Below, one piece after another: positions 1 to 11,294 of a stretch of DNA of 64,000 nucleotides. The first letter of the stretch is position 1, and every line of letters begins with the position of its first letter. Below the pieces are notes generated by a model. That model searched no databases. It worked only from the letters and a program-made list of their open reading frames with translations, and was not told the origin of the DNA. Origin of the DNA: Streptomyces sp. 378 (GTDB taxonomy: Bacteria; Actinomycetota; Actinomycetes; Streptomycetales; Streptomycetaceae); contig NZ_JASKMS010000003.1 in assembly GCF_030124145.1 (NCBI RefSeq), positions 124,001-188,000 on the forward strand. Direction: 5' to 3'. A program made the translations under genes and the position numbers.

Positions 1-3344
<3,344 letters not shown>

Positions 3345-3351
3345 GCACACC

Positions 3352-3385
3352 GGCGCCCGACCCGCACACCCGCGGGCCGGGCGCC
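3352..3385 (+). terminator. Hairpin terminator after the hybrid kinase
   Basis: Arms GGCGCCCG (3352-3359) and CGGGCGCC (3378-3385) pair perfectly. After a single A/C mismatch, an inner stem CCCGC/GCGGG closes a 6-nt loop. It begins 8 nt after the kinase stop codon and has no T-tract, as is usual in Streptomyces. Confidence 0.6.
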
Positions 3386-3441
3386 CCGCAGCGCCTGCCG
3401 TCCCGCGCCTCAGAGCGCTCCAGTCGAGGAGCATCCACACC

Positions 3442-6009
3442 GTGAGCATGTCCGAGCAGCCGCGCGAACCGGGTCAGGACCGTGAGCCGCAGCGCGACTC
3501 GGCCACCGGTCCGGAGTCCACTCCGTCGTCCGTGCCGTCCGACGCGTTGCCCCCGGCCACCGCTGGGGAGGCGAAGGCCGCCGACGGGGAGGCGGCGCCT
3601 CCCGACGGGCCGTCCGGGGTCATGGAGGAGCCGCCGGCGTCCTCCGACGACCCGCCCGGCGACCTCGACGAGCTCTCCTCCGCCTCACCGGTGGGCCGGC
3701 TGGCCGCCACCGTGGAACGGCTCAGCCGGGAGGTGCGCGCCGCCCAGGCGGAGGCCGAAGGGCGGGCCCTGATCGAGCTCGCGAAGGGCGTCCTGGTCGA
3801 GCGGCTGAAGTGTGGTCCGGCCCAGGCCGCCCGGCAGCTCACCCAGTTGGCCGAGCAGGCCCAGGTGACGCCCCTGGAGTTCGCCGTCGACGTCATCAAC
3901 CAGGCCGCCCGGGACCGGATGTCCGAGGTGACGGACGCCTTCCTCGCCGCCACCAAGGCCGCCGACGAGACCGAGCGCGAGTCGGCGGCCGTACGCCTGC
4001 GCGCGGCCGAGAGCGGCGTGCTGGCCGCGGACGACACCCAGGCCGTGGCCGACGCCCTGCTGGAACAGGCGCTGCGTCCCCTCGGCGCGGTGGCGGTGGC
4101 CGTATGGGCCGTGGGCTCCGACGGCTCGCTCACCCTGGCGGGCAGCGCGGGATTCTCACCGGCCGAGGCCGCACGCTGGCGCTACGTCCCGCCGGACGTG
4201 GTGACCGTGGCCCGGCGGGGCCTCATGGAGCGAGAGGGGCAGTGGATCAGCACGCTCGGCCCGACCGGACTGCCCAGCATCGGTCTGCACCACCACCCGG
4301 ACGGTGGCCGGGTCGCCCTGCCCGCCGGCACCGGGGGGCGCATCCACGGCGTCCTGGAGATCGCCTGGCCGGACCGGCTGGAGCCGCAGCCTCCGCAGAT
4401 CGTCCGCCAGGTGGAGGCGCTGGCCGAACTGTGCGCCCACACCCTGGAGTTGTACACGCCGCCCCAGGGGGCCGCCCAGGAGCCGCGCGTCCTGCCGGAC
4501 GCCGCCGAGCTGATGGACCTGGCCGACGGGCTGCACGACCCCGCCCTCGTGCTGGTGCCGCACCTGGACGGCGACGGCCACTTGGTGGACTTCCGCATCC
4601 AGCACGTGAACAGCCGGTTCATGGACCCCGCGGGCAGGCCGCGGGCGGTCGTGAGCGGCGCGCTGCTTCTGGAGGCCTACCCGATGGCCGCCGGGGACAG
4701 CGAGTTGTTCCAGCGCGTCGAGCGGGTCTATGCCACCGGTGAGCCCTTCCGGGCCCGGCGGATGAACCTCACCGCCCTCGTCGACCAGGTCCCCCTCTCG
4801 GCGGTGGCGGACATCAGCATCAGCCGCCACGGGATGTCCGTACTCCTCATCTGGCGTATCGAGGACGAGACGGCGCGCCTTGCGAGCCTGCTCCAGCACG
4901 CCCAGCGGCTCGGCCGCATCGGCGGGTTCGAGGAGAACGTGCTCACCGGCGAGATCACCTGGAACGGACAGCTCTTCGACCTCTACGGCCGGCCGGAGAC
5001 GAGCACCCCGGTGGCCCTGGAAGAGCTGCCGGCCCATGCCCACCCGGACGACGGCGTCTCCATCCGCCGCTTCCTGCGCACGCTGCTGCACCACCGGCGG
5101 CCGGCGGCCGCGGCCTTCCGGCTGCAGCGGCCGGACGGGGTGACCCGCCACATCCGGATCGTCGCCGAACCCGTGCTCGACACCGACGACCGGCTGCTCC
5201 TGATCCGCGGTGCCTACCAGGACATCTCGGCCCAGCACTGGACCGAGGTGGCGCTCGCCGCCACCCGCGACCAGCTGGCCCACACCGAGCAGCAGGCCAC
5301 CGAACGCAACCGGCTGACCCTGCAGTTGCAGCACGCCATCATGCCCCCCACCCAGGCGCCGTTGCAGGTGTCCGGGCTCCAGGTGGCCGTCCGCTACCGG
5401 CCCGCGGAGACCGAGCAACTCGTGGGCGGCGACTGGTACGACGCCGTCGTCCTGCCGTCCCGGAAGGTGTTGCTCTGCGTGGGCGACGTGGCCGGGCACG
5501 GCATCGAGGCCGCCACCAGCATGGTCGTCCTGCGCAACGCGCTGCGCGGTCTGGCGGTGACCGGCGCCGGGCCGGGCCAGCTGCTGTCGTGGCTCAACAT
5601 CGTGGCGCACCATCTGACGGGCGCCGTCACCGCGACCGCGGTGTGCGGGCTGTACGACCCGGTCGGGCGGACGCTGCGCTGGGCCCGGGCGGGACACCTG
5701 CCGCCCGTGCTCGTCCGGGACACCGAAGCGGCTCCTCTGCCCCTGGTCAAGGGCCTGCTGCTGGGTGCCGTCCCCGAGGCCGTGTACGAGGAGACCGAGC
5801 TTCGACTGGAACCCGAGGACACCCTGTTGATGTACACGGACGGCCTGGTCGAACGCCGCGACCGGCCGGTGGAGGAGTCCCTGACCCACCTCCTGACCAC
5901 CGCCCGCGCGGCGCCCAGCACCCTCGACCAGCAGCTGGACCGCCTTCTCACCTACAGCAAGTCGGACACCGACGACGACACCTGCATCGTGGGCATCCGG
6001 GTCGGGTGA
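3442..6009 (+). CDS. ANTAR-GAF-PAS-SpoIIE (PP2C) phosphatase
   Basis: 855 residues. The first ~95 are a disordered, acidic, Pro-rich leader. Residues ~100-165 resemble an ANTAR-type helical module (EGRALIELAKGVLVERL... then TPLEFAVDVINQA), a fold that in other proteins binds RNA hairpins. A GAF-like domain (~205-335), two PAS-like regions (~350-600), and a C-terminal PP2C/SpoIIE phosphatase (~640-855) follow; the phosphatase shows GGDWYDAV, GDVAGHGIEAA, RAGHLPPVL and YTDGLVERR. GTG at 3442 is preceded by GAGGAG at suitable distance; ATG 3448 is the alternative. The family dephosphorylates Ser/Thr on anti-anti-sigma factors in partner-switching pathways. Its position just after the poly-HAMP kinase suggests one signalling unit, which is inference. 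Confidence 0.88.
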   Translation: MSMSEQPREPGQDREPQRDSATGPESTPSSVPSDALPPATAGEAKAADGEAAPPDGPSGVMEEPPASSDDPPGDLDELSSASPVGRLAATVERLSREVRAAQAEAEGRALIELAKGVLVERLKCGPAQAARQLTQLAEQAQVTPLEFAVDVINQAARDRMSEVTDAFLAATKAADETERESAAVRLRAAESGVLAADDTQAVADALLEQALRPLGAVAVAVWAVGSDGSLTLAGSAGFSPAEAARWRYVPPDVVTVARRGLMEREGQWISTLGPTGLPSIGLHHHPDGGRVALPAGTGGRIHGVLEIAWPDRLEPQPPQIVRQVEALAELCAHTLELYTPPQGAAQEPRVLPDAAELMDLADGLHDPALVLVPHLDGDGHLVDFRIQHVNSRFMDPAGRPRAVVSGALLLEAYPMAAGDSELFQRVERVYATGEPFRARRMNLTALVDQVPLSAVADISISRHGMSVLLIWRIEDETARLASLLQHAQRLGRIGGFEENVLTGEITWNGQLFDLYGRPETSTPVALEELPAHAHPDDGVSIRRFLRTLLHHRRPAAAAFRLQRPDGVTRHIRIVAEPVLDTDDRLLLIRGAYQDISAQHWTEVALAATRDQLAHTEQQATERNRLTLQLQHAIMPPTQAPLQVSGLQVAVRYRPAETEQLVGGDWYDAVVLPSRKVLLCVGDVAGHGIEAATSMVVLRNALRGLAVTGAGPGQLLSWLNIVAHHLTGAVTATAVCGLYDPVGRTLRWARAGHLPPVLVRDTEAAPLPLVKGLLLGAVPEAVYEETELRLEPEDTLLMYTDGLVERRDRPVEESLTHLLTTARAAPSTLDQQLDRLLTYSKSDTDDDTCIVGIRVG

Positions 6010-6037
6010 GGGGCGCGGCCGGGTCCACCGAACCCTC

Positions 6038-7714
6038 CTAGTCCTCGTAGCGCGGCGTCCACTGCGCCCGGGCGACCGCCTCGCGCAGCTCCTGCTCCGT
6101 GGCCTGGGGCGCCACCCCGTCCTCCACGGCGGCGAGGGCCGCGGCCAGGGCGATCTCGCGGGCGGATTCCCGCATGCCGGTCAGGGGCGGCAGCAACGGC
6201 ACGGGGCCGTCGTCGCCGTCCGCCGCCCGGACCGCGCACCGTGCGACGGCCCGGGCGGCGGCCACGAGCATGCGGTCGGTGACCCGGGTGGCCCGGCTCG
6301 CGGTCACCGCGAGTCCCATGGCCGGGAAGACGTACACGTTGTTCGACTGCGCCACCGGCACGTCCTGCCCGTCGACCGTCAGGGGCGGGAAGGGCGAGCC
6401 GGTGGCGATCAGCGCCCGGCCGTCGGTCCAGCGGGTGAGGTCCGCGGGCTCGGCCTCGGAGTGCGAGGTGGGGTTGGAGAGCGGGAAGACGACGGGCCGT
6501 TCGCAGGTCGAGGCCATCTGCCGCACGATGTCCTCGGTGAACGCGCCGTGAGCCGTCGACAGCCCGATCAGGGCCGTCGGCTCGACGCGGCGCACCACGT
6601 CGGCGAGGCCGGTGCCCTCCCAGCCGGCCACCTCGCTGTCGTCGCGGGCGAACATCCGCTGCTGCGGGGACAGTTCGGAGCGTGAGGACACCAGCAGGCC
6701 GTCGACGTCGAGGATCCAGAACCGTGCCGTGGCCTCGTCCTCCGGGAGGCCCTCGTCGATCATGGCCGTACGGATCATGTCGGCGACGCCGATGGCGGCC
6801 GATCCCGCACCCAGGATCACCACGCGCTGCTCGGGCAGCGGGGTGCCGGCCACGTTCGCCGCGGTGGACAGGGCGCCCAGCGTGACGGCCGCGGTGCCCT
6901 GGATGTCGTCGTTGAACGTGAGCAGCCGGTCACGGTAGCGGGCGAGGATCGGGTGGGCGTGGGCGGTGGCGAAGTCCTCCCACTGCAGCAGTGTCCCGGG
7001 CAGCTCCGCCTCGACCGCCGAGACGAACGCCTCGATCATCTCGTCGTACTCGGCGCCGGTCAGCCGCCGGGCGCGGCGGCCCAGATAGCGGGGATTGTCG
7101 AGGAGGCTCTCGTTGTCGGTGCCGACGTCCAGCAGGATCGGCAGGGTGCGGGCGGGGTGGATGCCGCCGATCGCCGTGTAGAGGCTGAGCTTGCCGATCG
7201 GGATGCCCATGCCGCCGACGCCCTGGTCGCCCAGGCCGAGAATGCGCTGCCCGTCGGTGACGACGATGACGTCCACCGCGTGGTCCCGGTGCGGGCGGTT
7301 GCGCAGGATGTCACGGAAGCGGTGCCGGTCCTCCCAGGACAGGAAGAGCCCGCGCGGCCGACGGTAGATCTCGCTGAACCGCCGACAGGCCTCACCCACC
7401 GTCGGCGTGTAGACGACGGGCAGCAGCTCCTCCAGGTACTCGGTGACCAGACGGTAGAAGAGCACCTCGTTGGTGTCCTGGAGCTGCCGCAGGTAGATGT
7501 GCCGGTTCAGGGGCTTGTCGTAGCCGCGGAACGCCTCGTAGGCGCGAGCGACCTGCTCGTCCAGGGTCTCCACGGCGGGCGGCAGCAGCCCGTCGAGTCC
7601 CAGCTCCTCGCGTTCGCGTCGGCTGAAGGCGGTGCCCTTGTTGACCAGCGGGTCGGCCAGGGTGGTGACGGCCGGGCTCGTGGTGGGGCGGGGTCGATGT
7701 GTCGGCTGGTCCAT
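6038..7714 (-). CDS. NAD(P)-dependent malic enzyme
   Basis: 558 residues, the usual length of the large malic enzyme class. It converts malate to pyruvate, CO2 and NAD(P)H in the cytosol. Visible motifs: YTPTVGEAC near the N-terminus (active-site Tyr), GLGDQGVGGMGIPIGK with the catalytic Lys, NDDIQGTA (metal-binding Asp), ILGAGSAAIGV (Rossmann nucleotide site) and PLSNPTSHSE. ATG at 7714 is chosen because the product then starts MDQPTHRPR with GGGAAGG upstream; the open frame continues far upstream without homology. It ends 28 bp from the convergent phosphatase gene. Cofactor preference (NAD or NADP) cannot be settled by eye. Confidence 0.93.
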   Translation of the reverse strand: MDQPTHRPRPTTSPAVTTLADPLVNKGTAFSRREREELGLDGLLPPAVETLDEQVARAYEAFRGYDKPLNRHIYLRQLQDTNEVLFYRLVTEYLEELLPVVYTPTVGEACRRFSEIYRRPRGLFLSWEDRHRFRDILRNRPHRDHAVDVIVVTDGQRILGLGDQGVGGMGIPIGKLSLYTAIGGIHPARTLPILLDVGTDNESLLDNPRYLGRRARRLTGAEYDEMIEAFVSAVEAELPGTLLQWEDFATAHAHPILARYRDRLLTFNDDIQGTAAVTLGALSTAANVAGTPLPEQRVVILGAGSAAIGVADMIRTAMIDEGLPEDEATARFWILDVDGLLVSSRSELSPQQRMFARDDSEVAGWEGTGLADVVRRVEPTALIGLSTAHGAFTEDIVRQMASTCERPVVFPLSNPTSHSEAEPADLTRWTDGRALIATGSPFPPLTVDGQDVPVAQSNNVYVFPAMGLAVTASRATRVTDRMLVAAARAVARCAVRAADGDDGPVPLLPPLTGMRESAREIALAAALAAVEDGVAPQATEQELREAVARAQWTPRYED

Positions 7715-7882
7715 GAGGTGACGCCTTCCCGTGACAGGCCGGTTCGTGCGGGTGACGTGTGCCATCCGGAGGAACACCGGCCCCGGGAAGACACCTTGGG
7801 TCACCGATGAGTTCCGCCGTGCCGCACGGTCTGACTCTCCGAAAGCCCCACCGCGCCCCGACAACCGCCAGGAGAACGTGAC

Positions 7883-8353
7883 ATGAGTGCGACGACGCCA
7901 GTGACCCAGACCACGCAGACCGGTTCCCGGAGCACCTCCGGCTTCCTCGCCACGCGCCCCGTATGGCTGGTCGGCCTGGTGGCGACCCTCGCCGGAGCCG
8001 TCGTGACGGAGGCCTTCGCGCTCGTCACACGGGCCGCCGGTGTCCCGATGGAGGCGGCGAGTCCGGGCGCCACCCAGGCCGCGGAGATCCCGGTCGGCGG
8101 CTTCTTCGGCGGAGTGCTGTTCTGGTCGGTCGCGGGGATCGTCCTCGCGGTCGCCCTCGCCCGCTGGGCCAAGCGGCCCGCCCGCACCTTCACGGTGACC
8201 ACCGTCGCGCTCACCGCACTGTCCCTGGCCGGCCCGGCCGTCGCCCCGCACACCGCCACGTCCACCCAGATCGTCCTGGCGGTGTCCCACGTGGTCGCCG
8301 CCGCGGTCGTCGTCCCGCTGCTGGCACACAGGCTCGCCCACGGGCAGCGCTGA
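7883..8353 (+). CDS. DUF6069-like small membrane protein
   Basis: 156 residues with a Thr/Ser-rich N-terminus and four hydrophobic segments (approximately 25-47, 72-94, 101-121 and 126-150), ending in a short basic tail. The pattern matches the actinobacterial DUF6069 family, whose function is unknown. An AGGAG site precedes the ATG. It is divergent from the malic enzyme and separated from the hydrogenase operon by a terminator, so a link to either is not implied. Confidence 0.8.
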   Translation: MSATTPVTQTTQTGSRSTSGFLATRPVWLVGLVATLAGAVVTEAFALVTRAAGVPMEAASPGATQAAEIPVGGFFGGVLFWSVAGIVLAVALARWAKRPARTFTVTTVALTALSLAGPAVAPHTATSTQIVLAVSHVVAAAVVVPLLAHRLAHGQR

Positions 8354-8369
8354 CTCCTCCACCACCGAC

Positions 8370-8404
8370 ACGGGCCCGTCGCGCCTCGGCGCTGACGGGC
8401 CCGT
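8370..8404 (+). terminator. Hairpin terminator after the DUF6069 gene
   Basis: Perfect 11-bp arms ACGGGCCCGTC (8370-8380) and GACGGGCCCGT (8394-8404) around a 13-nt loop, 17 nt past the stop codon. It isolates the membrane-protein gene from the hydrogenase operon that starts at 8554. Confidence 0.65.
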
Positions 8405-8553
8405 CGCCGTGCTCCTCGTCTCCGCCACACCCTCCGACTGCCCCACGAGCACCCCGAACGGCCCAATTCCGCTGCGCCGGAGGAGGCGAGCGGGGATGAG
8501 CGGTGTGACCGTGGTGGAAGGGATGCGCGTGCACCCGGCGACGAGGAGGCGTG

Positions 8554-10125
8554 ATGGCGGAGGCACTGGCCGAGGACGGCACGAAGAGCGCTGCCCCACC
8601 GGGCGGCGCGGGCCCGGCCCCGGGCGTCTTCGAGCAGCTCAGCGCCGTCGCCGACGCCGTCCTCTACGAGGGCTACCTCCTCTACCCCTACCGCCGCTCC
8701 TCCGCCAAGAACCGCGTCCGCTGGCAGTTCGGGGTGCTGTTCCCCCGGGACTGGGTGGAGGCGGACGGCCCCGTCACCCCCGGTGTCTCCGGCTCCGCCG
8801 ACTCCTGGTACCAGCGGACCGAATGCCTGCTGCGGGTCCGTCAGCCGGACCGTGCCCGCGTACGCGTGCGGGTGCGTTACCTCCAGATGCAGCGCAAGCA
8901 GGTGGAGGACGCCGGCCACGGCCCCGTCGAGTCGCTGCGCACCGGCGACGGCACGGTGCACCTGACCTTCGACGAGGCCCTGCCGCGCGAGTGCGAGGTC
9001 GAGGTCCCGCTCGACGAACTCCTCCGGGACGGACCCACCGTCGCCGTGGGCGCCGCGGCAGGAGAGGACATCGAGCCGCTGGCCGAAGGCGCAGGGCGGG
9101 TGGTGCGCAGCCGCGAGGAGATCCGGGCCGAGACCACCGTCACCGCCGAGCGGCTCTCCGACGGCCTCTGCCGGATCCGCGTCCACACCACGAACACCGC
9201 GCCCGCCCCGCCCGCGCACACCGCGCGGGACGAGGCGCTGCGCCGGGCCCTCATCGCCACCCACACCCTCATCGGGGGCGAGGGGGTGGAGTTCGTCTCG
9301 CTGATCGATCCGCCGACGGACCTGCGAGCACCGGCCCGCGCGTGCCGCAACGAGTTCACCTTCCCCGTCCTCGGCGGTGAAGCGGGGGACGCCGGCCGTG
9401 TCGTGCTGTCCGCGCCGATCATCCTGCCCGACCACCCCCAGGTCGCTCCCGAGAGCCCGGGCGACCTGCACGACGCGGCGGAGATCGACGAGATCCTCAC
9501 CCTGCGCACGATGCTGCTGACCGATGAGGAGAAGCGCGAGGCGCGGGCCACCGACCCGCGGGCGGCGGCGATCCTCGACCGGGTCGACACCATGCCGCAG
9601 GAGGTGTTCGAACGGCTGCACGGCGCGGTCCGCTCCCTGACACCGGCCGCCCCCACGACTCCTGCCGACCGGCCGCAGGGCACTGCCGGTTCGCCGGTAC
9701 CGGTCACCCCCGAGGCGCCCGCCGACCGTCCCGCCTGGTGGCAGGAGGGCGGCGATGACGGTCTCTCCCCGACCAGCGACACCGTGCTCGTCGACGGTGT
9801 CCCCCTGGCCGGCGGCAGCCGCGTACGGCTCCGCCCCCGGGGACGCGGCGCCGACGCCCAGGACATGTTCCTGGCCGGGCGGATCGCCGAGGTCGCCGCC
9901 GTCTTCCACGACGTCGACGGCAGCGTGCACCTCGCCGTCACCCTCGACGACGACCCGGCCGCCGAACTGAACAACTGGTACGGCCGCTTCCACTACTTCC
10001 GGCCCGACGAGCTCGAACCCCTCGAGCCCGCCGGATGCCCGGACGAGCCGTCGGCACCGGCTCCCGCCGCAGCTCCGGCGCGGCACACGACCGACTCCGA
10101 GACCCCCGCAGCGGAGGCCGAGTGA
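8554..10125 (+). CDS. Uncharacterised hydrogenase-operon protein (523 aa)
   Basis: I recognise this only as the type of hypothetical protein found in front of actinobacterial group 1h hydrogenase genes; its function is unknown. The ATG at 8554 is chosen over GTG 8551 because GAGGAGG (8543-8549) is then better spaced. There is no signal peptide or membrane segment. The N-terminal ~330 residues alternate beta-rich stretches with a conserved-looking start (LYEGYLLYPYRRSSAKNR). There follow a Pro/Ala linker (~370-405) and a C-terminal ~85-residue small barrel-like region containing NNWYGRFHYFRPDELEPL. Five scattered Cys show no cluster motif. The stop is 1 bp from the hhyS start, so it is probably co-translated with the hydrogenase. 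Assembly factor, electron-transfer partner and scaffold are all possible. Confidence 0.85.
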   Translation: MAEALAEDGTKSAAPPGGAGPAPGVFEQLSAVADAVLYEGYLLYPYRRSSAKNRVRWQFGVLFPRDWVEADGPVTPGVSGSADSWYQRTECLLRVRQPDRARVRVRVRYLQMQRKQVEDAGHGPVESLRTGDGTVHLTFDEALPRECEVEVPLDELLRDGPTVAVGAAAGEDIEPLAEGAGRVVRSREEIRAETTVTAERLSDGLCRIRVHTTNTAPAPPAHTARDEALRRALIATHTLIGGEGVEFVSLIDPPTDLRAPARACRNEFTFPVLGGEAGDAGRVVLSAPIILPDHPQVAPESPGDLHDAAEIDEILTLRTMLLTDEEKREARATDPRAAAILDRVDTMPQEVFERLHGAVRSLTPAAPTTPADRPQGTAGSPVPVTPEAPADRPAWWQEGGDDGLSPTSDTVLVDGVPLAGGSRVRLRPRGRGADAQDMFLAGRIAEVAAVFHDVDGSVHLAVTLDDDPAAELNNWYGRFHYFRPDELEPLEPAGCPDEPSAPAPAAAPARHTTDSETPAAEAE

Positions 10126-10126
10126 C

Positions 10127-11215
10127 ATGACCACCCACAGCAGCACCACCGAAGTCAGCAAGGAACCCGAACGGTCCGAGGACCGGCAGGGCATCGACGA
10201 GATCCACATCCTCTGGATCTCCGAGGGCATGAGCTGCGACGGCGACACCGTCTCGCTCACCGCAGCCGACCAGCCCTCCATCGAGGACCTGGTGCTCGGG
10301 CTGATCCCGGGCCTGCCGAAGGTGAACCTGGTCAACAAGGTGCTCTCGCCCAGCCTGGGCGGTGAGGACTTCCTCGCGCCCTACCGGGCGGCCGTACGCG
10401 GCGAACTGGGCCCGTTCATCCTCGTCATCGAGGGCTCCATCCCCAACCAGAACATCATCGAGGGCGACGGCTACTGGACCTCCTTCGGCAACGATCCGGA
10501 GACCGGCGAGCCGCAGACCCTCAACTGGTGGATCGACCAACTGGCCCCCAAGGCCTGGGCGGTGGTCGCCGCCGGCACCTGCGCCACCTTCGGCGGCATC
10601 CACGCCATGTCCGGCAACCCGACGGGCTGCATGGGCCTCGCCGACTACCTGGGCTGGGACTACACCTCCCAGGCCGGCCTGCCGATCGTCAACGTGCCCG
10701 GCTGCCCGATCCAGCCCGAGAACTTCATGGAGACCCTGATCTGGGTCCTGTACCACGCGGCCGGCTCCGCGCCCCCGCCACCGCTGGACCACATGCTGCG
10801 CCCGCAGTGGCTGTTCGGGAAGACGGTCCACGAGGGCTGCGACCGCGGCTCGTACTACGAGCAGGCCAACTTCGCCACGGACTACAACTCGCCCAAGTGC
10901 CTGGTCAAGACGGGCTGTTGGGGCCCGGTCGTGAATTGCAACGTGCCCAAGCGCGGCTGGATGGCCGGCATCGGCGGCTGCCCCAACGTCGGCGGCATCT
11001 GCATCGGCTGCACGATGCCCGGCTTCCCCGACGCGTTCATGCCGTTCATGGACGAGCCTCCGGGCAGCACCCTGTCGTCCCTCGTCGTCAAGCCGTACGG
11101 GGCCGTCATCCGACGGCTGCGCGGCGTGACCAACGAGCTGGTCAACCACGAGCCCAGGTGGCGCCACAACAAGCACAAGCTGACCAGCGGTTACGACCCG
11201 CACTGGCGTCCCTGA
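10127..11215 (+). CDS. hhyS: [NiFe] hydrogenase small subunit, high-affinity group 1h/5
   Basis: 362 residues. It carries the Fe-S relay that takes electrons from the NiFe centre. The usual proximal-cluster motif CxGC reads C37-D-G-D40 here: an Asp replaces the second Cys, as reported for the oxygen-insensitive actinobacterial-type enzyme of Cupriavidus. Further cluster ligands appear as CATF, GCP, the His/Cys pair in VHEGC, then C...C...C in CLVKTGCWGPVVNC, and CIGC. No twin-arginine signal or C-terminal anchor is present, so it is predicted cytoplasmic or peripherally membrane-bound. Length and the absence of a Tat leader match group 1h. The neighbour hhyL begins 79 bp downstream. Confidence 0.96.
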   Translation: MTTHSSTTEVSKEPERSEDRQGIDEIHILWISEGMSCDGDTVSLTAADQPSIEDLVLGLIPGLPKVNLVNKVLSPSLGGEDFLAPYRAAVRGELGPFILVIEGSIPNQNIIEGDGYWTSFGNDPETGEPQTLNWWIDQLAPKAWAVVAAGTCATFGGIHAMSGNPTGCMGLADYLGWDYTSQAGLPIVNVPGCPIQPENFMETLIWVLYHAAGSAPPPPLDHMLRPQWLFGKTVHEGCDRGSYYEQANFATDYNSPKCLVKTGCWGPVVNCNVPKRGWMAGIGGCPNVGGICIGCTMPGFPDAFMPFMDEPPGSTLSSLVVKPYGAVIRRLRGVTNELVNHEPRWRHNKHKLTSGYDPHWRP

Positions 11216-11294
11216 TGACGCGTCTTTGGGCGAAACGTCCCCTGACTCACCCCACCACCCCACACACCACCGACAGCGAGGGGCAGTACCGCAG

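Noticed and set aside
8496..9380. Plus-strand frame with a GGAGGAGG site and ATG at 8496
   Set aside because: The ribosome site is good, but the translation is Arg/Pro/Gly-rich and overlaps the 523-aa gene in another frame. A short leader peptide cannot be excluded but nothing supports it.
10127..10230. Possible Tat signal on the hydrogenase small subunit
   Set aside because: The N-terminus (MTTHSSTTEVSKEPERSEDR) has no RRxFxK motif and no hydrophobic stretch.
7801..10338. 845-codon minus-strand frame over the start of the hydrogenase operon
   Set aside because: No homology in the translation and it crosses three confident plus-strand features.
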